A program made the position numbers and the translations under genes. Under the pieces are notes generated by a model. The model was given only the letters and a program-made list of their open reading frames with translations, was not told where the DNA came from and searched no databases. DNA of 43,292 nucleotides from Clostridium sp. D43t1_170807_H7 (GTDB taxonomy: Bacteria > Bacillota > Clostridia > Clostridiales > Clostridiaceae), in the NCBI RefSeq assembly GCF_015555905.1, contig NZ_JADNLK010000023.1, positions 1 through 43,292 of the forward strand. The letters run 5' to 3'. Position 1 is the stretch's first letter; each line of letters opens with the position of its first letter. Below are positions 8,045-15,642 of this stretch, in pieces.

Positions 8045-9115
8045 ATGAATAAATTATCAGCAAAACACTTTATACTTTTTGTCTTTGGTGTTACATATAT
8101 ATCTTTTAAGACATATCCTTCTCTGTTTATTGCAGAAGGGGGAAGAGACACATGGCTATATACATTAATTATTTATTTAATTTTCTTTGCATTTGCCATG
8201 TACTTAATTTATGTTATGGATTCTCGAAAAGTTTATAATATAAATGAAGTTTTTACACAGGGCTTATCTAAACCTTTAGGTAACATATTTTTATTTTTGT
8301 TTGCCCTTGGTTTATTTCTAGCTGCCCTTGAGTCTGCAGCAGTAGAAACTAATATAGTTAAATCTTGCTTTTTCCTTGAAACTCCTAGTTGGTATATAAT
8401 TATATTTTTTCTTCTACCATCAGTTTTTTTAATAGGAAAAAGTATAGGTTCATTTTTAATTTTTGTAATAATTCTTGTATCTTCATTAGGTGTTAATACT
8501 TTTATCTTATCTGCAATTACTGAAAAGTATAAGGATATAAAGTATATTATGCCTGTTTTTGCAGGTAACATAGCAGGTGAATTTTTATCAACATTTTTAT
8601 TAGTTCTAGGTTCACTTTCTGCTTTTGTTATTGCTTTACCATATTTAAGATATTTGAATACAGGAAAAAATTTAAGAAAACATAGCTTTATAGCTTTAGG
8701 TATACTAGGTGCTATATGTATTTATATTCTTATTGGAATACTATCTACATTTGGACCTCTTAGAGCTGCTAATCTCTTTTATCCTGAATTTGTTCAAAGT
8801 CAGAGAGTTCAACTTTGTGGCTTCTTGGAGTTTGGAGATTTCTTTTTCTTATATCAAACAGTTGCTGGCTTTTTCTTAAAATATGCAATTGCAACCTATG
8901 GAGTATATATAATTTATAAAAAACATATAAAAAATCATAAATACTTTACTACAGTTTATACTCTAGCAATATTTATATTTGGAACATTTTTATCAAGAAA
9001 TAATTACATTCTATTTTATATTCTTAAATATTATCAATATATTAATTTAGTATTATTTGTGGCTGTTCCAATTATTGCATTTACTACCTTTAGCTTAAGA
9101 TATAAGAAAAAATAA
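8045..9115 (+). CDS. gerKB: Spore germination receptor B subunit (GerAB-type permease)
   Basis: This 356-residue integral membrane protein of the GerAB endospore-germination permease family (amino acid/polyamine transporter superfamily) shows about ten hydrophobic helices from residue 8 to the C terminus. B subunits are thought to form the germinant-binding pocket in the spore inner membrane. The start ATG follows GGAGG at 8034-8038. It is transcribed divergently from gerKA-gerKC across a gap of about 100 bases, which implies paired, separately tunable promoters. No unusual truncation is seen. Confidence 0.92.
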   Translation: MNKLSAKHFILFVFGVTYISFKTYPSLFIAEGGRDTWLYTLIIYLIFFAFAMYLIYVMDSRKVYNINEVFTQGLSKPLGNIFLFLFALGLFLAALESAAVETNIVKSCFFLETPSWYIIIFFLLPSVFLIGKSIGSFLIFVIILVSSLGVNTFILSAITEKYKDIKYIMPVFAGNIAGEFLSTFLLVLGSLSAFVIALPYLRYLNTGKNLRKHSFIALGILGAICIYILIGILSTFGPLRAANLFYPEFVQSQRVQLCGFLEFGDFFFLYQTVAGFFLKYAIATYGVYIIYKKHIKNHKYFTTVYTLAIFIFGTFLSRNNYILFYILKYYQYINLVLFVAVPIIAFTTFSLRYKKK

Positions 9116-9136
9116 CTTTCTTTCAAAGTATGTTTG

Positions 9137-9164
9137 TTGCATTTTTACCAAATTATGCTATAAT
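9137..9164 (+). promoter_or_regulatory. Predicted sigma-A promoter of the zinc-ribbon gene
   Basis: TTGCAT (9137-9142) and TATAAT (9159-9164) are separated by 16 bases. They would give a leader of about 115 bases before the start codon at 9286. The leader carries CCTTA (9224-9228), which could pair with the TTAAGGAGG ribosome binding site at 9269-9277. Confidence 0.5.
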
Positions 9165-9285
9165 AATAGTGTAATAAAAATCATTAGGAAATTCTATGAT
9201 AATATCATTAAAGTACCCCTTTTCCTTAGGTGTATAGTTAGTAGTTATCAAGATTCACCCTATGGATTTTAAGGAGGTATATGAA

Positions 9286-9450
9286 ATGGAAGATAAGAAG
9301 ATTATCTGCAAAGACTGTGGGAAGGAATTTATATTTACTGTAGGAGAACAAGAATTCTACAAAGAAAAAGGGTTTGAAAATGATCCTGTTAGATGTCCTG
9401 ATTGCAGAAGAGCTAGAAAAGCTCAAAAGATGAATAGAGAAAGAAGATAA
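9286..9450 (+). CDS. Small zinc-ribbon protein
   Basis: About 54 residues. An ATG at 9262 is in frame, but AAGGAGG at 9271-9277 sits eight bases before the ATG at 9286, so the shorter form is chosen. Two CxxC knuckles, CKDC and CPDC, are spaced about 27 residues apart and should bind one zinc ion. The C-terminal tail is rich in arginine and lysine (RRARKAQKMNRERR), suggesting nucleic acid or ribosome contact. The pattern fits the family of short probable zinc-ribbon proteins common in Firmicutes, whose role is not established. It is a single-gene unit with its own promoter and a strong terminator. Confidence 0.8.
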   Translation: MEDKKIICKDCGKEFIFTVGEQEFYKEKGFENDPVRCPDCRRARKAQKMNRERR

Positions 9451-9465
9451 TTCTTTTGAATTAGT

Positions 9466-9493
9466 AAGGAGCTGCGTTGCAGCTCCTTTTTTA
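9466..9493 (+). terminator. Terminator of the zinc-ribbon gene
   Basis: GGAGCTGC (9468-9475) pairs with GCAGCTCC (9479-9486) around a 3-base loop, followed by a run of Ts. It lies 17 bases past the stop codon. Confidence 0.88.
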
Positions 9494-9530
9494 TGTTATC
9501 TTTTATTTGAAAATGGCAATATATTATATC

Positions 9531-10217
9531 TTATTTATTCTCGACAATACTTTTTACCATATTAAGCTCTTCTATATTATCTATTTCATAAATATCATCA
9601 TCATTTATTTCTTCAATTCTTACATCTAAATCTTTTAAATTATTCTTAACTATGTCATCCCAATAAAGATTTGTAAAATCACCTGTTTTAAGAGCTTCTT
9701 CTATTCTATCCTTAATTAGAATTCCATCATTCTTGCTCCAATAAGAAACACCACATAAAATAAAACCATCACCATTAATTATTTCTATATCATTAACCTT
9801 TTTATTTTCATCAAAACATAATTTCCATTCATTTTTAACATTTCTTTTATATGCTGAAAAATAAGTAGATTTATTGATATCAGTTACAATAAAATTTCTA
9901 TTGATATAAACATCAGCATCTATTACATATGAATCAGCTAAATATTCTCTCACAAGATACATGCTATATATATTGTTATATATATCATACTTATCATTAA
10001 AAACTAATTTTACACCATACTTTTCCTTAAGATATTTAAATTTCTCATTTAAATATCCTGTAACAACTATTATCTCATTTATTCCTTTTTCTTTTAAAAA
10101 CTCAACTTGTCTCTCTAATAATGGCTTTCCATTTACCTCAATTAAAGATTTTGGCGTTTCTAAGGTTAATGGTCTTAATCTTGTTCCCATTCCAGCTGCT
10201 AATAATATTGCTCTCAT
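9531..10217 (-). CDS. licC: CTP:phosphocholine cytidylyltransferase (LicC)
   Basis: This 228-residue soluble nucleotidyltransferase is predicted to convert phosphocholine and CTP to CDP-choline. The N terminus has the classic signature LAAGMGTRLRPLT followed by TPKSL. From there to the end it tracks pneumococcal LicC as I recall it: the EFLKEKGINEIIVVTGYL segment, a YNNIYSMYLVREYL segment, the metal site SYVIDADVY, a GVSYW segment and a LYWDDIVKNN segment near the C terminus. Length also matches. It is encoded away from licB and the LicCA fusion, as a lone minus-strand gene divergent from trpS. A second cytidylyltransferase domain exists in the fusion at 40666-42519, so the two may differ in substrate or in pathway. 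Confidence 0.88.
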   Translation of the reverse strand: MRAILLAAGMGTRLRPLTLETPKSLIEVNGKPLLERQVEFLKEKGINEIIVVTGYLNEKFKYLKEKYGVKLVFNDKYDIYNNIYSMYLVREYLADSYVIDADVYINRNFIVTDINKSTYFSAYKRNVKNEWKLCFDENKKVNDIEIINGDGFILCGVSYWSKNDGILIKDRIEEALKTGDFTNLYWDDIVKNNLKDLDVRIEEINDDDIYEIDNIEELNMVKSIVENK

Positions 10218-10327
10218 TTATCTCCACTCCTAAATATTTATAATAAAATTTAATTTTCCATATATTAATTTACTTAATATTACTATAATATCTATATAAA
10301 TTCAAATACTCTAATAATTAAGTAAAT

Positions 10328-10357
10328 TTGCATTTATACTATTTTAAAGTATATAAT
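10328..10357 (+). promoter_or_regulatory. Predicted sigma-A promoter of trpS
   Basis: TTGCAT (10328-10333) and TATAAT (10352-10357) are separated by 18 bases, about 85 bases before the start codon. No T-box sequence follows. Confidence 0.45.
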
Positions 10358-10442
10358 ATAGATATAACTTACATAAAGAAATTTATATTTAATTTATATA
10401 TTATACTTAAAACGTTTATATAAAAGAGAAGAGGTGCTATCT

Positions 10443-11450
10443 TTGGATAATATATTAGATAAAAAGAAAATTATTTTCAGCGGTATTCAACCTTCTGGAA
10501 ATTTAACCTTAGGAAATTATTTAGGAGCATTAAAAAACTGGGTTAAACTTCAAGATGAATACGATTGTTTCTTCTGTGTTGTTGATTTACATGCCATAAC
10601 AGTTAAACAAGTTCCTGCTGATTTAAGAAAGAGAACTTTAGAAGTATTAGCTATTTATATAGCTTGTGGAATTGATCCAGATAAAAATACATTATTTATT
10701 CAATCACATGTACCAGCTCATTCAGAAGGTGCTTGGCTTTTAACATGCAACACTTATATGGGTGAACTTTCAAGAATGACTCAATTTAAAGATAAGTCTC
10801 AAAAACATGGTGATTCTATTCCTGCAGGATTATTTACTTATCCAGTACTTATGGCTGCAGATATATTATTATATAATACAGACTTGGTTCCAGTTGGAAG
10901 TGACCAAAAGCAACACTTAGAATTAGCTAGAGATTTAGCTAATAGATTTAATAATGCTTATAGTCCAACATTCAAGGTTCCAGACCCATACATTCCACCA
11001 GTTGGCGCAAAAGTCATGAGCTTACAAGATCCAACTAAGAAAATGTCAAAATCAGATGATAATCCAAATAGCTATATCTTAATTATGGATCCACCTGAAG
11101 TTATAAGAAAAAAAATAGCTAGAGCTGTTACTGATAGCATTGGTGTTGTTAACTACTCCGATGAACAACCAGGAGTTAAAAACTTACTTGATATTCTAAT
11201 TGCAATTAAAGGATATAGTAAAGAAGAAGTTGTAGCTCTATATGAAGGAAAAGGATATGCAGATTTAAAGAAGGATGTTGCAGATGCAATTGTAGATGAG
11301 TTATCTCCTATTCAAGAAAAAGTTAATAGCTTACTTAAAGATAAGAAAGCTTTAGAAGAAATTTATAAATTAGGTGCAGAAAAGGCAAATTATGCTGCAA
11401 TTAAAACTCTAAGAAAAATGCAAAAGAAAATTGGACTTATACCAAGATAG
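10443..11450 (+). CDS. trpS: Tryptophanyl-tRNA synthetase
   Basis: About 335 residues; a class I synthetase that charges tRNA-Trp. The start is taken as TTG at 10443, because GAGGTG (10431-10436) lies six bases upstream. The GTG at 10434 is in frame but is part of that ribosome binding site. Visible motifs are SGIQPSGNLTLGNYLGAL (the HIGH region), the VVDLHAIT strand, and KKMSKSDDN (KMSKS loop). Length and domain layout are normal. The C-terminal helix carries the usual IGLIPR end. It is a single-gene unit ended by the hairpin at 11473-11517. Confidence 0.96.
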   Translation: MDNILDKKKIIFSGIQPSGNLTLGNYLGALKNWVKLQDEYDCFFCVVDLHAITVKQVPADLRKRTLEVLAIYIACGIDPDKNTLFIQSHVPAHSEGAWLLTCNTYMGELSRMTQFKDKSQKHGDSIPAGLFTYPVLMAADILLYNTDLVPVGSDQKQHLELARDLANRFNNAYSPTFKVPDPYIPPVGAKVMSLQDPTKKMSKSDDNPNSYILIMDPPEVIRKKIARAVTDSIGVVNYSDEQPGVKNLLDILIAIKGYSKEEVVALYEGKGYADLKKDVADAIVDELSPIQEKVNSLLKDKKALEEIYKLGAEKANYAAIKTLRKMQKKIGLIPR

Positions 11451-11472
11451 AAATACTTAACTTTAACTTAAG

Positions 11473-11525
11473 GGCTGTTGCATAAAATTAAATTATATTA
11501 ATGAATATGTAACAGCCTTATATTT
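11473..11525 (+). terminator. Terminator of trpS
   Basis: GGCTGTTgCAT (11473-11483) pairs with ATGtAACAGCC (11507-11517), with one mismatch and a 23-base A+T-rich loop, followed by TTATATTTTT. The stem core resembles that of the tyrS terminator. Confidence 0.7.
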
Positions 11526-11545
11526 TTAATATAATGAGGTTATTT

Positions 11546-12784
11546 ATGAAAATATATATTAAAATAATTCAGATTATAACATTATTATTTATAATGTTAA
11601 ATCCATTAATATTGAGCTCTAGTAAATTTAATACAGATCTCTTAATTTACTTGCTTATAATGATTCAATTTATTGGATTTTTATTTTTTAAATCTGAACA
11701 AAAAAGAATCTTTAACTTAATTAAAACAATATATTCTCAAAAAATACTCTTTAGCCTAATAATATTAAACATAATATTATATCTATCTACTTTAATTGCA
11801 TATGATAAAAGGCTAAGTATTACTCATAGCATACGGTTTTCACTATACATATTTATTTTCTATACTATTTCTTATATATGTATAAATAAAAATAATATAC
11901 GACTATTCATAAATAGTTTCTTAGTTACTAATTTAGTAATTACATATTATTCGTTAATGGAAATTAAATCACTTTATAGTGCTGGTTTGACTATTAGTAG
12001 AGATAATAGAATTGCATCACTTTTAGAAAATTCAAATAACTTAGGAATTTTTTCATTAATGTGTTTATTTATTTCATTAATGTTACTTATAGATTCAAAG
12101 AAAATATTCCTAAAAATATTTTATGGACTTATATTTGCTTGTAGTTCATTTAATATAATAGTATGTCAATCACGTAATGCAATTTTAGGAATAATTATAG
12201 GTATAGCAATAATTACAGTTATTTATAATAAAAAATTATTATATTTATATATATTATCACCATTATTATTACTTATACCTCAAATAAGAATACTAGCATT
12301 AACTCTTTTATCACTTACTCCTGATAGCTCAAGATATAAAATTTGGAAAACAACAGCATTAATGATAAAAGACCATCCTCTATTTGGAATAGGGTATGAA
12401 AATTATTCAGTTTTATATCTTGATTATGTAAATAAATCAAAAGAAACCCTTACTACTATGGAGGGATATGGTTGGGTGGCACAACATCCTCATAACATGT
12501 TTTTAAAATTTCAAGTAGAAACAGGAATTTTAGGAAGTATTTCATTATTAATCTTCCTAACAATAACATCTATTGTACTATTTAAATATATCAATAATAA
12601 AAACAATAAAATAAATAAATTAATACTATCTATATTTATTGTATTTATTACTTTTAATTTATTAAGTATTTTTGATTGTTATTATAGTGCACAAAAATTA
12701 TCAACAGCAATATTTATTATTTTAGGTTTTGGTATGTCTCTAATAAATATATATAATAAAAATAGTTTTTCATATTCTAATTAA
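11546..12784 (+). CDS. O-antigen ligase/polymerase family membrane protein
   Basis: About 412 residues. The start is taken as the ATG at 11546, because GAGGT at 11536-11540 is its ribosome binding site; the ATG at 11534 is in frame but overlaps it. About ten to twelve hydrophobic helices alternate with short loops. The large external loop in the C-terminal half contains QHPHNMFLK, the histidine motif of the Wzy_C/O-antigen ligase family. Such proteins polymerise lipid-linked repeat units or ligate glycans to an acceptor. It is the only plus-strand gene of the polysaccharide region and converges on galU. Polymerase versus ligase cannot be decided from sequence, and an EpsG-like polymerase is also present at 16815-17906. 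Confidence 0.8.
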   Translation: MKIYIKIIQIITLLFIMLNPLILSSSKFNTDLLIYLLIMIQFIGFLFFKSEQKRIFNLIKTIYSQKILFSLIILNIILYLSTLIAYDKRLSITHSIRFSLYIFIFYTISYICINKNNIRLFINSFLVTNLVITYYSLMEIKSLYSAGLTISRDNRIASLLENSNNLGIFSLMCLFISLMLLIDSKKIFLKIFYGLIFACSSFNIIVCQSRNAILGIIIGIAIITVIYNKKLLYLYILSPLLLLIPQIRILALTLLSLTPDSSRYKIWKTTALMIKDHPLFGIGYENYSVLYLDYVNKSKETLTTMEGYGWVAQHPHNMFLKFQVETGILGSISLLIFLTITSIVLFKYINNKNNKINKLILSIFIVFITFNLLSIFDCYYSAQKLSTAIFIILGFGMSLINIYNKNSFSYSN

Positions 12785-12813
12785 ACTATGTTAATTATAC
12801 ACATCATATAAGT

Positions 12814-12866
12814 AAAAAATCATGCAAATACTAGATATGTTTTATCTAGACATGCATGATTTTTTA
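12814..12866. terminator. Bidirectional terminator between the ligase-like gene and galU
   Basis: AAAAAATCATGCA (12814 on) pairs with TGCATGATTTTTT (ending near 12865), with an inner stem CTAGATA/TATCTAG. T-runs are present in both directions, serving two convergent genes. Confidence 0.85.
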
Positions 12867-12904
12867 TTTATATAATTTCTTAAAGATTTATATAAATAAC
12901 TTTA

Positions 12905-13774
12905 TTATTTTTGCCATGGTTCAGTCCTTAGATATTCTATAAATTCTTCTCTTAATTCCGGTCTCTTTAACGCAAACTCAATAGTTGCTTCTAAAAATCC
13001 TAGTTTATCTCCAACATCATATCTTTTTCCATCAAAATTATAAGCATACATGGCTTCATTAGCAATTAATGTTTGAAGGGCATCAGTTAATTGAATTTCA
13101 TTTGCCTTACCAGGCTTAGTATTTTCTAATATCTCAAAAATTTTAGGTGTTATTATATATCTACCTAAAATAGCTATATTACTTGGTGCTTCTTCTAATG
13201 ATGGCTTTTCAATTAACTTCTTAACTTTATATACCTTATCTTCAATATGAAGGCCATCAATTATACCATACTTGTTAACATTTTCAGAATCTACAGTTTG
13301 AACACCTAATATTGTTGTCTTATACTCATTAAAACAATTTATTAATTGCTTTAAACAAGGAACCTCACTATCAACAACATCATCACCTAACATAACTGCA
13401 AAAGGTTCATTACCTACGAAAGACTTTGCACAATGAATAGCATGACCTAATCCTCTAGGTTCCTTTTGCCTTATATAATAAATATCTACCATATCAGATA
13501 TCCTTTTAACTACTTCTAACATTTCTTGCTTTCCTGCTTTTTCAAGTTCCATTTCTAATTCAACAGACTTATCAAAATGATCCTCTATAGACTTTTTATT
13601 TCTACCTGTTATTATTAATATTTCTTCAATCCCAGATTCTACTGCTTCTTCAATTATATATTGAATTGTAGGCTTATCAACTATAGGTAGCATTTCCTTT
13701 GGCTGAGCTTTAGTAGCCGGTAAAAACCTTGTACCAAGTCCAGCTGCAGGTATAATTGCCTTTCTTACTTTCAT
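12905..13774 (-). CDS. galU: UTP-glucose-1-phosphate uridylyltransferase
   Basis: This 289-residue cytosolic enzyme makes UDP-glucose from UTP and glucose-1-phosphate, supplying precursors for glycans and glycolipids. It has the N-terminal signature AAGLGTRFLPATKAQPKEML, the metal-binding strand AVMLGDDVVD, and the VQTVDSENVNKYG and EKPSLEEAPSNIA blocks of the GalU/GtaB family. Length is standard. It lies 86 bases downstream of tarJ, so it could be co-transcribed as the last gene of the polysaccharide operon. A TATAAT box in that gap may also give separate expression. It shares its terminator with the convergent ligase-like gene. Confidence 0.95.
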   Translation of the reverse strand: MKVRKAIIPAAGLGTRFLPATKAQPKEMLPIVDKPTIQYIIEEAVESGIEEILIITGRNKKSIEDHFDKSVELEMELEKAGKQEMLEVVKRISDMVDIYYIRQKEPRGLGHAIHCAKSFVGNEPFAVMLGDDVVDSEVPCLKQLINCFNEYKTTILGVQTVDSENVNKYGIIDGLHIEDKVYKVKKLIEKPSLEEAPSNIAILGRYIITPKIFEILENTKPGKANEIQLTDALQTLIANEAMYAYNFDGKRYDVGDKLGFLEATIEFALKRPELREEFIEYLRTEPWQK

Positions 13775-13860
13775 ACAATACCCTCCCTAATTATTATTAT
13801 GTATTACTATTATACTATTCTTTACATATAATTAAATTAATAATATTTTTTATATTAATT

Positions 13861-14910
13861 TTATAAATTAAATCTTAAAATACTTTTACCTAGTTTTCTA
13901 TTTTTATTTGCTTCTTCAAAAGCATTATAATAATCTACAATATTTCTTATTTCAACTTTTTCAGTTATTAATTCCTTGATTTTACTTCTAAACTCATGAT
14001 TTTCTAAAAGCTTTATAGACTTTTCAAAATCCTTTTTAGTACTTCTTGTACTACCTGTTATAGTTAAACCCTTTTCTAAGATTTTTCTAGTATTAATTAA
14101 TATATCATTTTCAGATACACCAGTTAATACTATCTTTCCTCCAATTTTAATACAATCTATAATTTGATTAATTGCAAAGCTTGATGAATCTCCACCAACA
14201 CATTCGAATGCCATATCAATATTAGTTCTTTTTATTTGTTTTTCATCAACTATATCATATTTTAAATCAGTAGGAAATTTATCTATCTTCTCAATATTTT
14301 TTCCAACTATAACTAGTTTGCATTTTGGATATAAAATTCTTATACTACTTGCAAGAATATATCCTAAAATACCATCCCCCCAAATAGCAATAGTACTATG
14401 CTCTTCAATTTCTATTCTTCTTATTGCAGCCATAGCAACAGATATTAACTCTGAAAATACAGCTACTTCTAATATTTCTTCATCATCAGGTATTTTTACT
14501 AAACTATTTGTTGGATATGATATTATTTCAGTTGAAAAACCATCTGAATTACTTGATGCAAACTTAGCACTTGGGCAGTAATTTTCTCCTAATGAATCAT
14601 CCTTGCAAAAATCACTTTCACAAGTATCACATTTTTTTACTACATTAGGTACTAATACAACTTTATCTCCTACATTAAAGCTGCCATCTTCACATCTTAT
14701 TATAGTTCCAGTTGCTTCATGTAATAATCTCATTGGATATTTAAGTCCTAATAATCTTGAATCTCTATTTCCTAGATAATACCTTAAGTCTGCCTTACAT
14801 ATGCAGCCATTATCAATTTTAATAATAGAATGTCCCTCTTTATACCTTACTTGCTCTATATCCACCTCAAACCTCTTAGGCGATACTATCTTAAAGCCTC
14901 TAGTTAACAT
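13861..14910 (-). CDS. tarJ: Ribitol-5-phosphate dehydrogenase (TarJ-type, zinc MDR family)
   Basis: This 349-residue zinc-dependent medium-chain dehydrogenase is predicted to reduce ribulose-5-phosphate to ribitol-5-phosphate with NADPH. Catalytic zinc ligands are C38 in CICKAD and the HE pair at 64-65. A structural zinc cluster is visible as cysteines 94, 97, 102 and 112. A Rossmann segment with IAIWGDGILGYILA follows. The N-terminal text (SPKRFEVDIEQV, ending in MRLLHEATGTI) is typical of TarJ rather than of general alcohol dehydrogenases. It directly follows tarI with a 4-base gap, as in tarIJ operons, and together they make CDP-ribitol. Confidence 0.87.
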   Translation of the reverse strand: MLTRGFKIVSPKRFEVDIEQVRYKEGHSIIKIDNGCICKADLRYYLGNRDSRLLGLKYPMRLLHEATGTIIRCEDGSFNVGDKVVLVPNVVKKCDTCESDFCKDDSLGENYCPSAKFASSNSDGFSTEIISYPTNSLVKIPDDEEILEVAVFSELISVAMAAIRRIEIEEHSTIAIWGDGILGYILASSIRILYPKCKLVIVGKNIEKIDKFPTDLKYDIVDEKQIKRTNIDMAFECVGGDSSSFAINQIIDCIKIGGKIVLTGVSENDILINTRKILEKGLTITGSTRSTKKDFEKSIKLLENHEFRSKIKELITEKVEIRNIVDYYNAFEEANKNRKLGKSILRFNL

Positions 14911-14914
14911 TAAA

Positions 14915-15616
14915 TTACCTCGCTTTACCTATTTTTACTACAGATTTCAATAAAAGTAAGTCTTCAAATGTAGTTACCTTAAAATTAAGCTTATCCCCAT
15001 TAACTAAATGAACATCGTGATTTAACTTTAATACTAATTGACAATCATCAGTTGCATCAATAGTATTATTATTTATTGAAAACTCATGAGCCTCTTTAAT
15101 TAATGAATACTTGAAGCTTTGTGGAGTTTGACCTAGATATAACTCACTTCTTACAGGTACACTATCAATTGTACTATCATTAGTACTTCTTATAATTGTG
15201 TCTGCTGAAGGTATTACTGTATCAACAGCTCCATATTCCTTTGCTCCCACTATGTTATCATTAATTATTCGTTGTGATATTAATGGTCTTGCTGCATCAT
15301 GAATTATTAATATATCTTCATCTGTACATACATCTTCTAATGCTTTTATTGCTCTATATGTTGATTCTTGTCTTGTATTTCCACCTGAAATAATCCATTT
15401 AACTTTATTAACACCAAATTGTCTTATCCAAATATTTAAATCTTCTTTCCATTCATCTTTACATACAACAGCAATACTATCTATTTCACTATTTAAATCA
15501 AAGCTTTCTAATGTATGTATTATAAGTGGTTTCCCATATATATCAATAAATTGTTTTGGAATATCGCTCCCCATTCTCGTTCCACTACCACCGGCTAAAA
15601 TAACTCCAATATTCAT
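14915..15616 (-). CDS. tarI: Ribitol-5-phosphate cytidylyltransferase (TarI)
   Basis: About 233 residues. The ATG at 15616 is preferred, since AGGAGG lies seven bases before it; an in-frame GTG at 15637 would place that site inside the coding region. It is an IspD/TarI-family cytidylyltransferase with LAGGSGTRMG and PKQF near the N terminus, the HDAARPLIS block, and TPQSFKYSLI. IspD and TarI are similar in sequence. The assignment to TarI, making CDP-ribitol from CTP and ribitol-5-phosphate, rests on the adjacent tarJ and the polyol-phosphate transferase just upstream. If it were IspD it would serve isoprenoid synthesis, which does not fit this operon. Confidence 0.85.
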   Translation of the reverse strand: MNIGVILAGGSGTRMGSDIPKQFIDIYGKPLIIHTLESFDLNSEIDSIAVVCKDEWKEDLNIWIRQFGVNKVKWIISGGNTRQESTYRAIKALEDVCTDEDILIIHDAARPLISQRIINDNIVGAKEYGAVDTVIPSADTIIRSTNDSTIDSVPVRSELYLGQTPQSFKYSLIKEAHEFSINNNTIDATDDCQLVLKLNHDVHLVNGDKLNFKVTTFEDLLLLKSVVKIGKAR

Positions 15617-15642
15617 TTTATATCCTCCTACAATCACTTACT

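Noticed and set aside
8233..8571. Minus-strand open frame of 112 codons inside gerKB
   Set aside because: It is a shadow of a membrane-protein gene, with no ribosome binding site or recognisable motif. The same applies to open frames antisense to brnQ (38378-38707) and to licCA (42101-42466).
10218..10442. T-box riboswitch upstream of trpS
   Set aside because: The leader is almost all A and T, with no T-box motif or antiterminator; only a plain promoter is visible.
14915..15616. IspD of isoprenoid synthesis
   Set aside because: The fold is the same, but direct linkage to tarJ and a polyol-phosphate transferase favours TarI.
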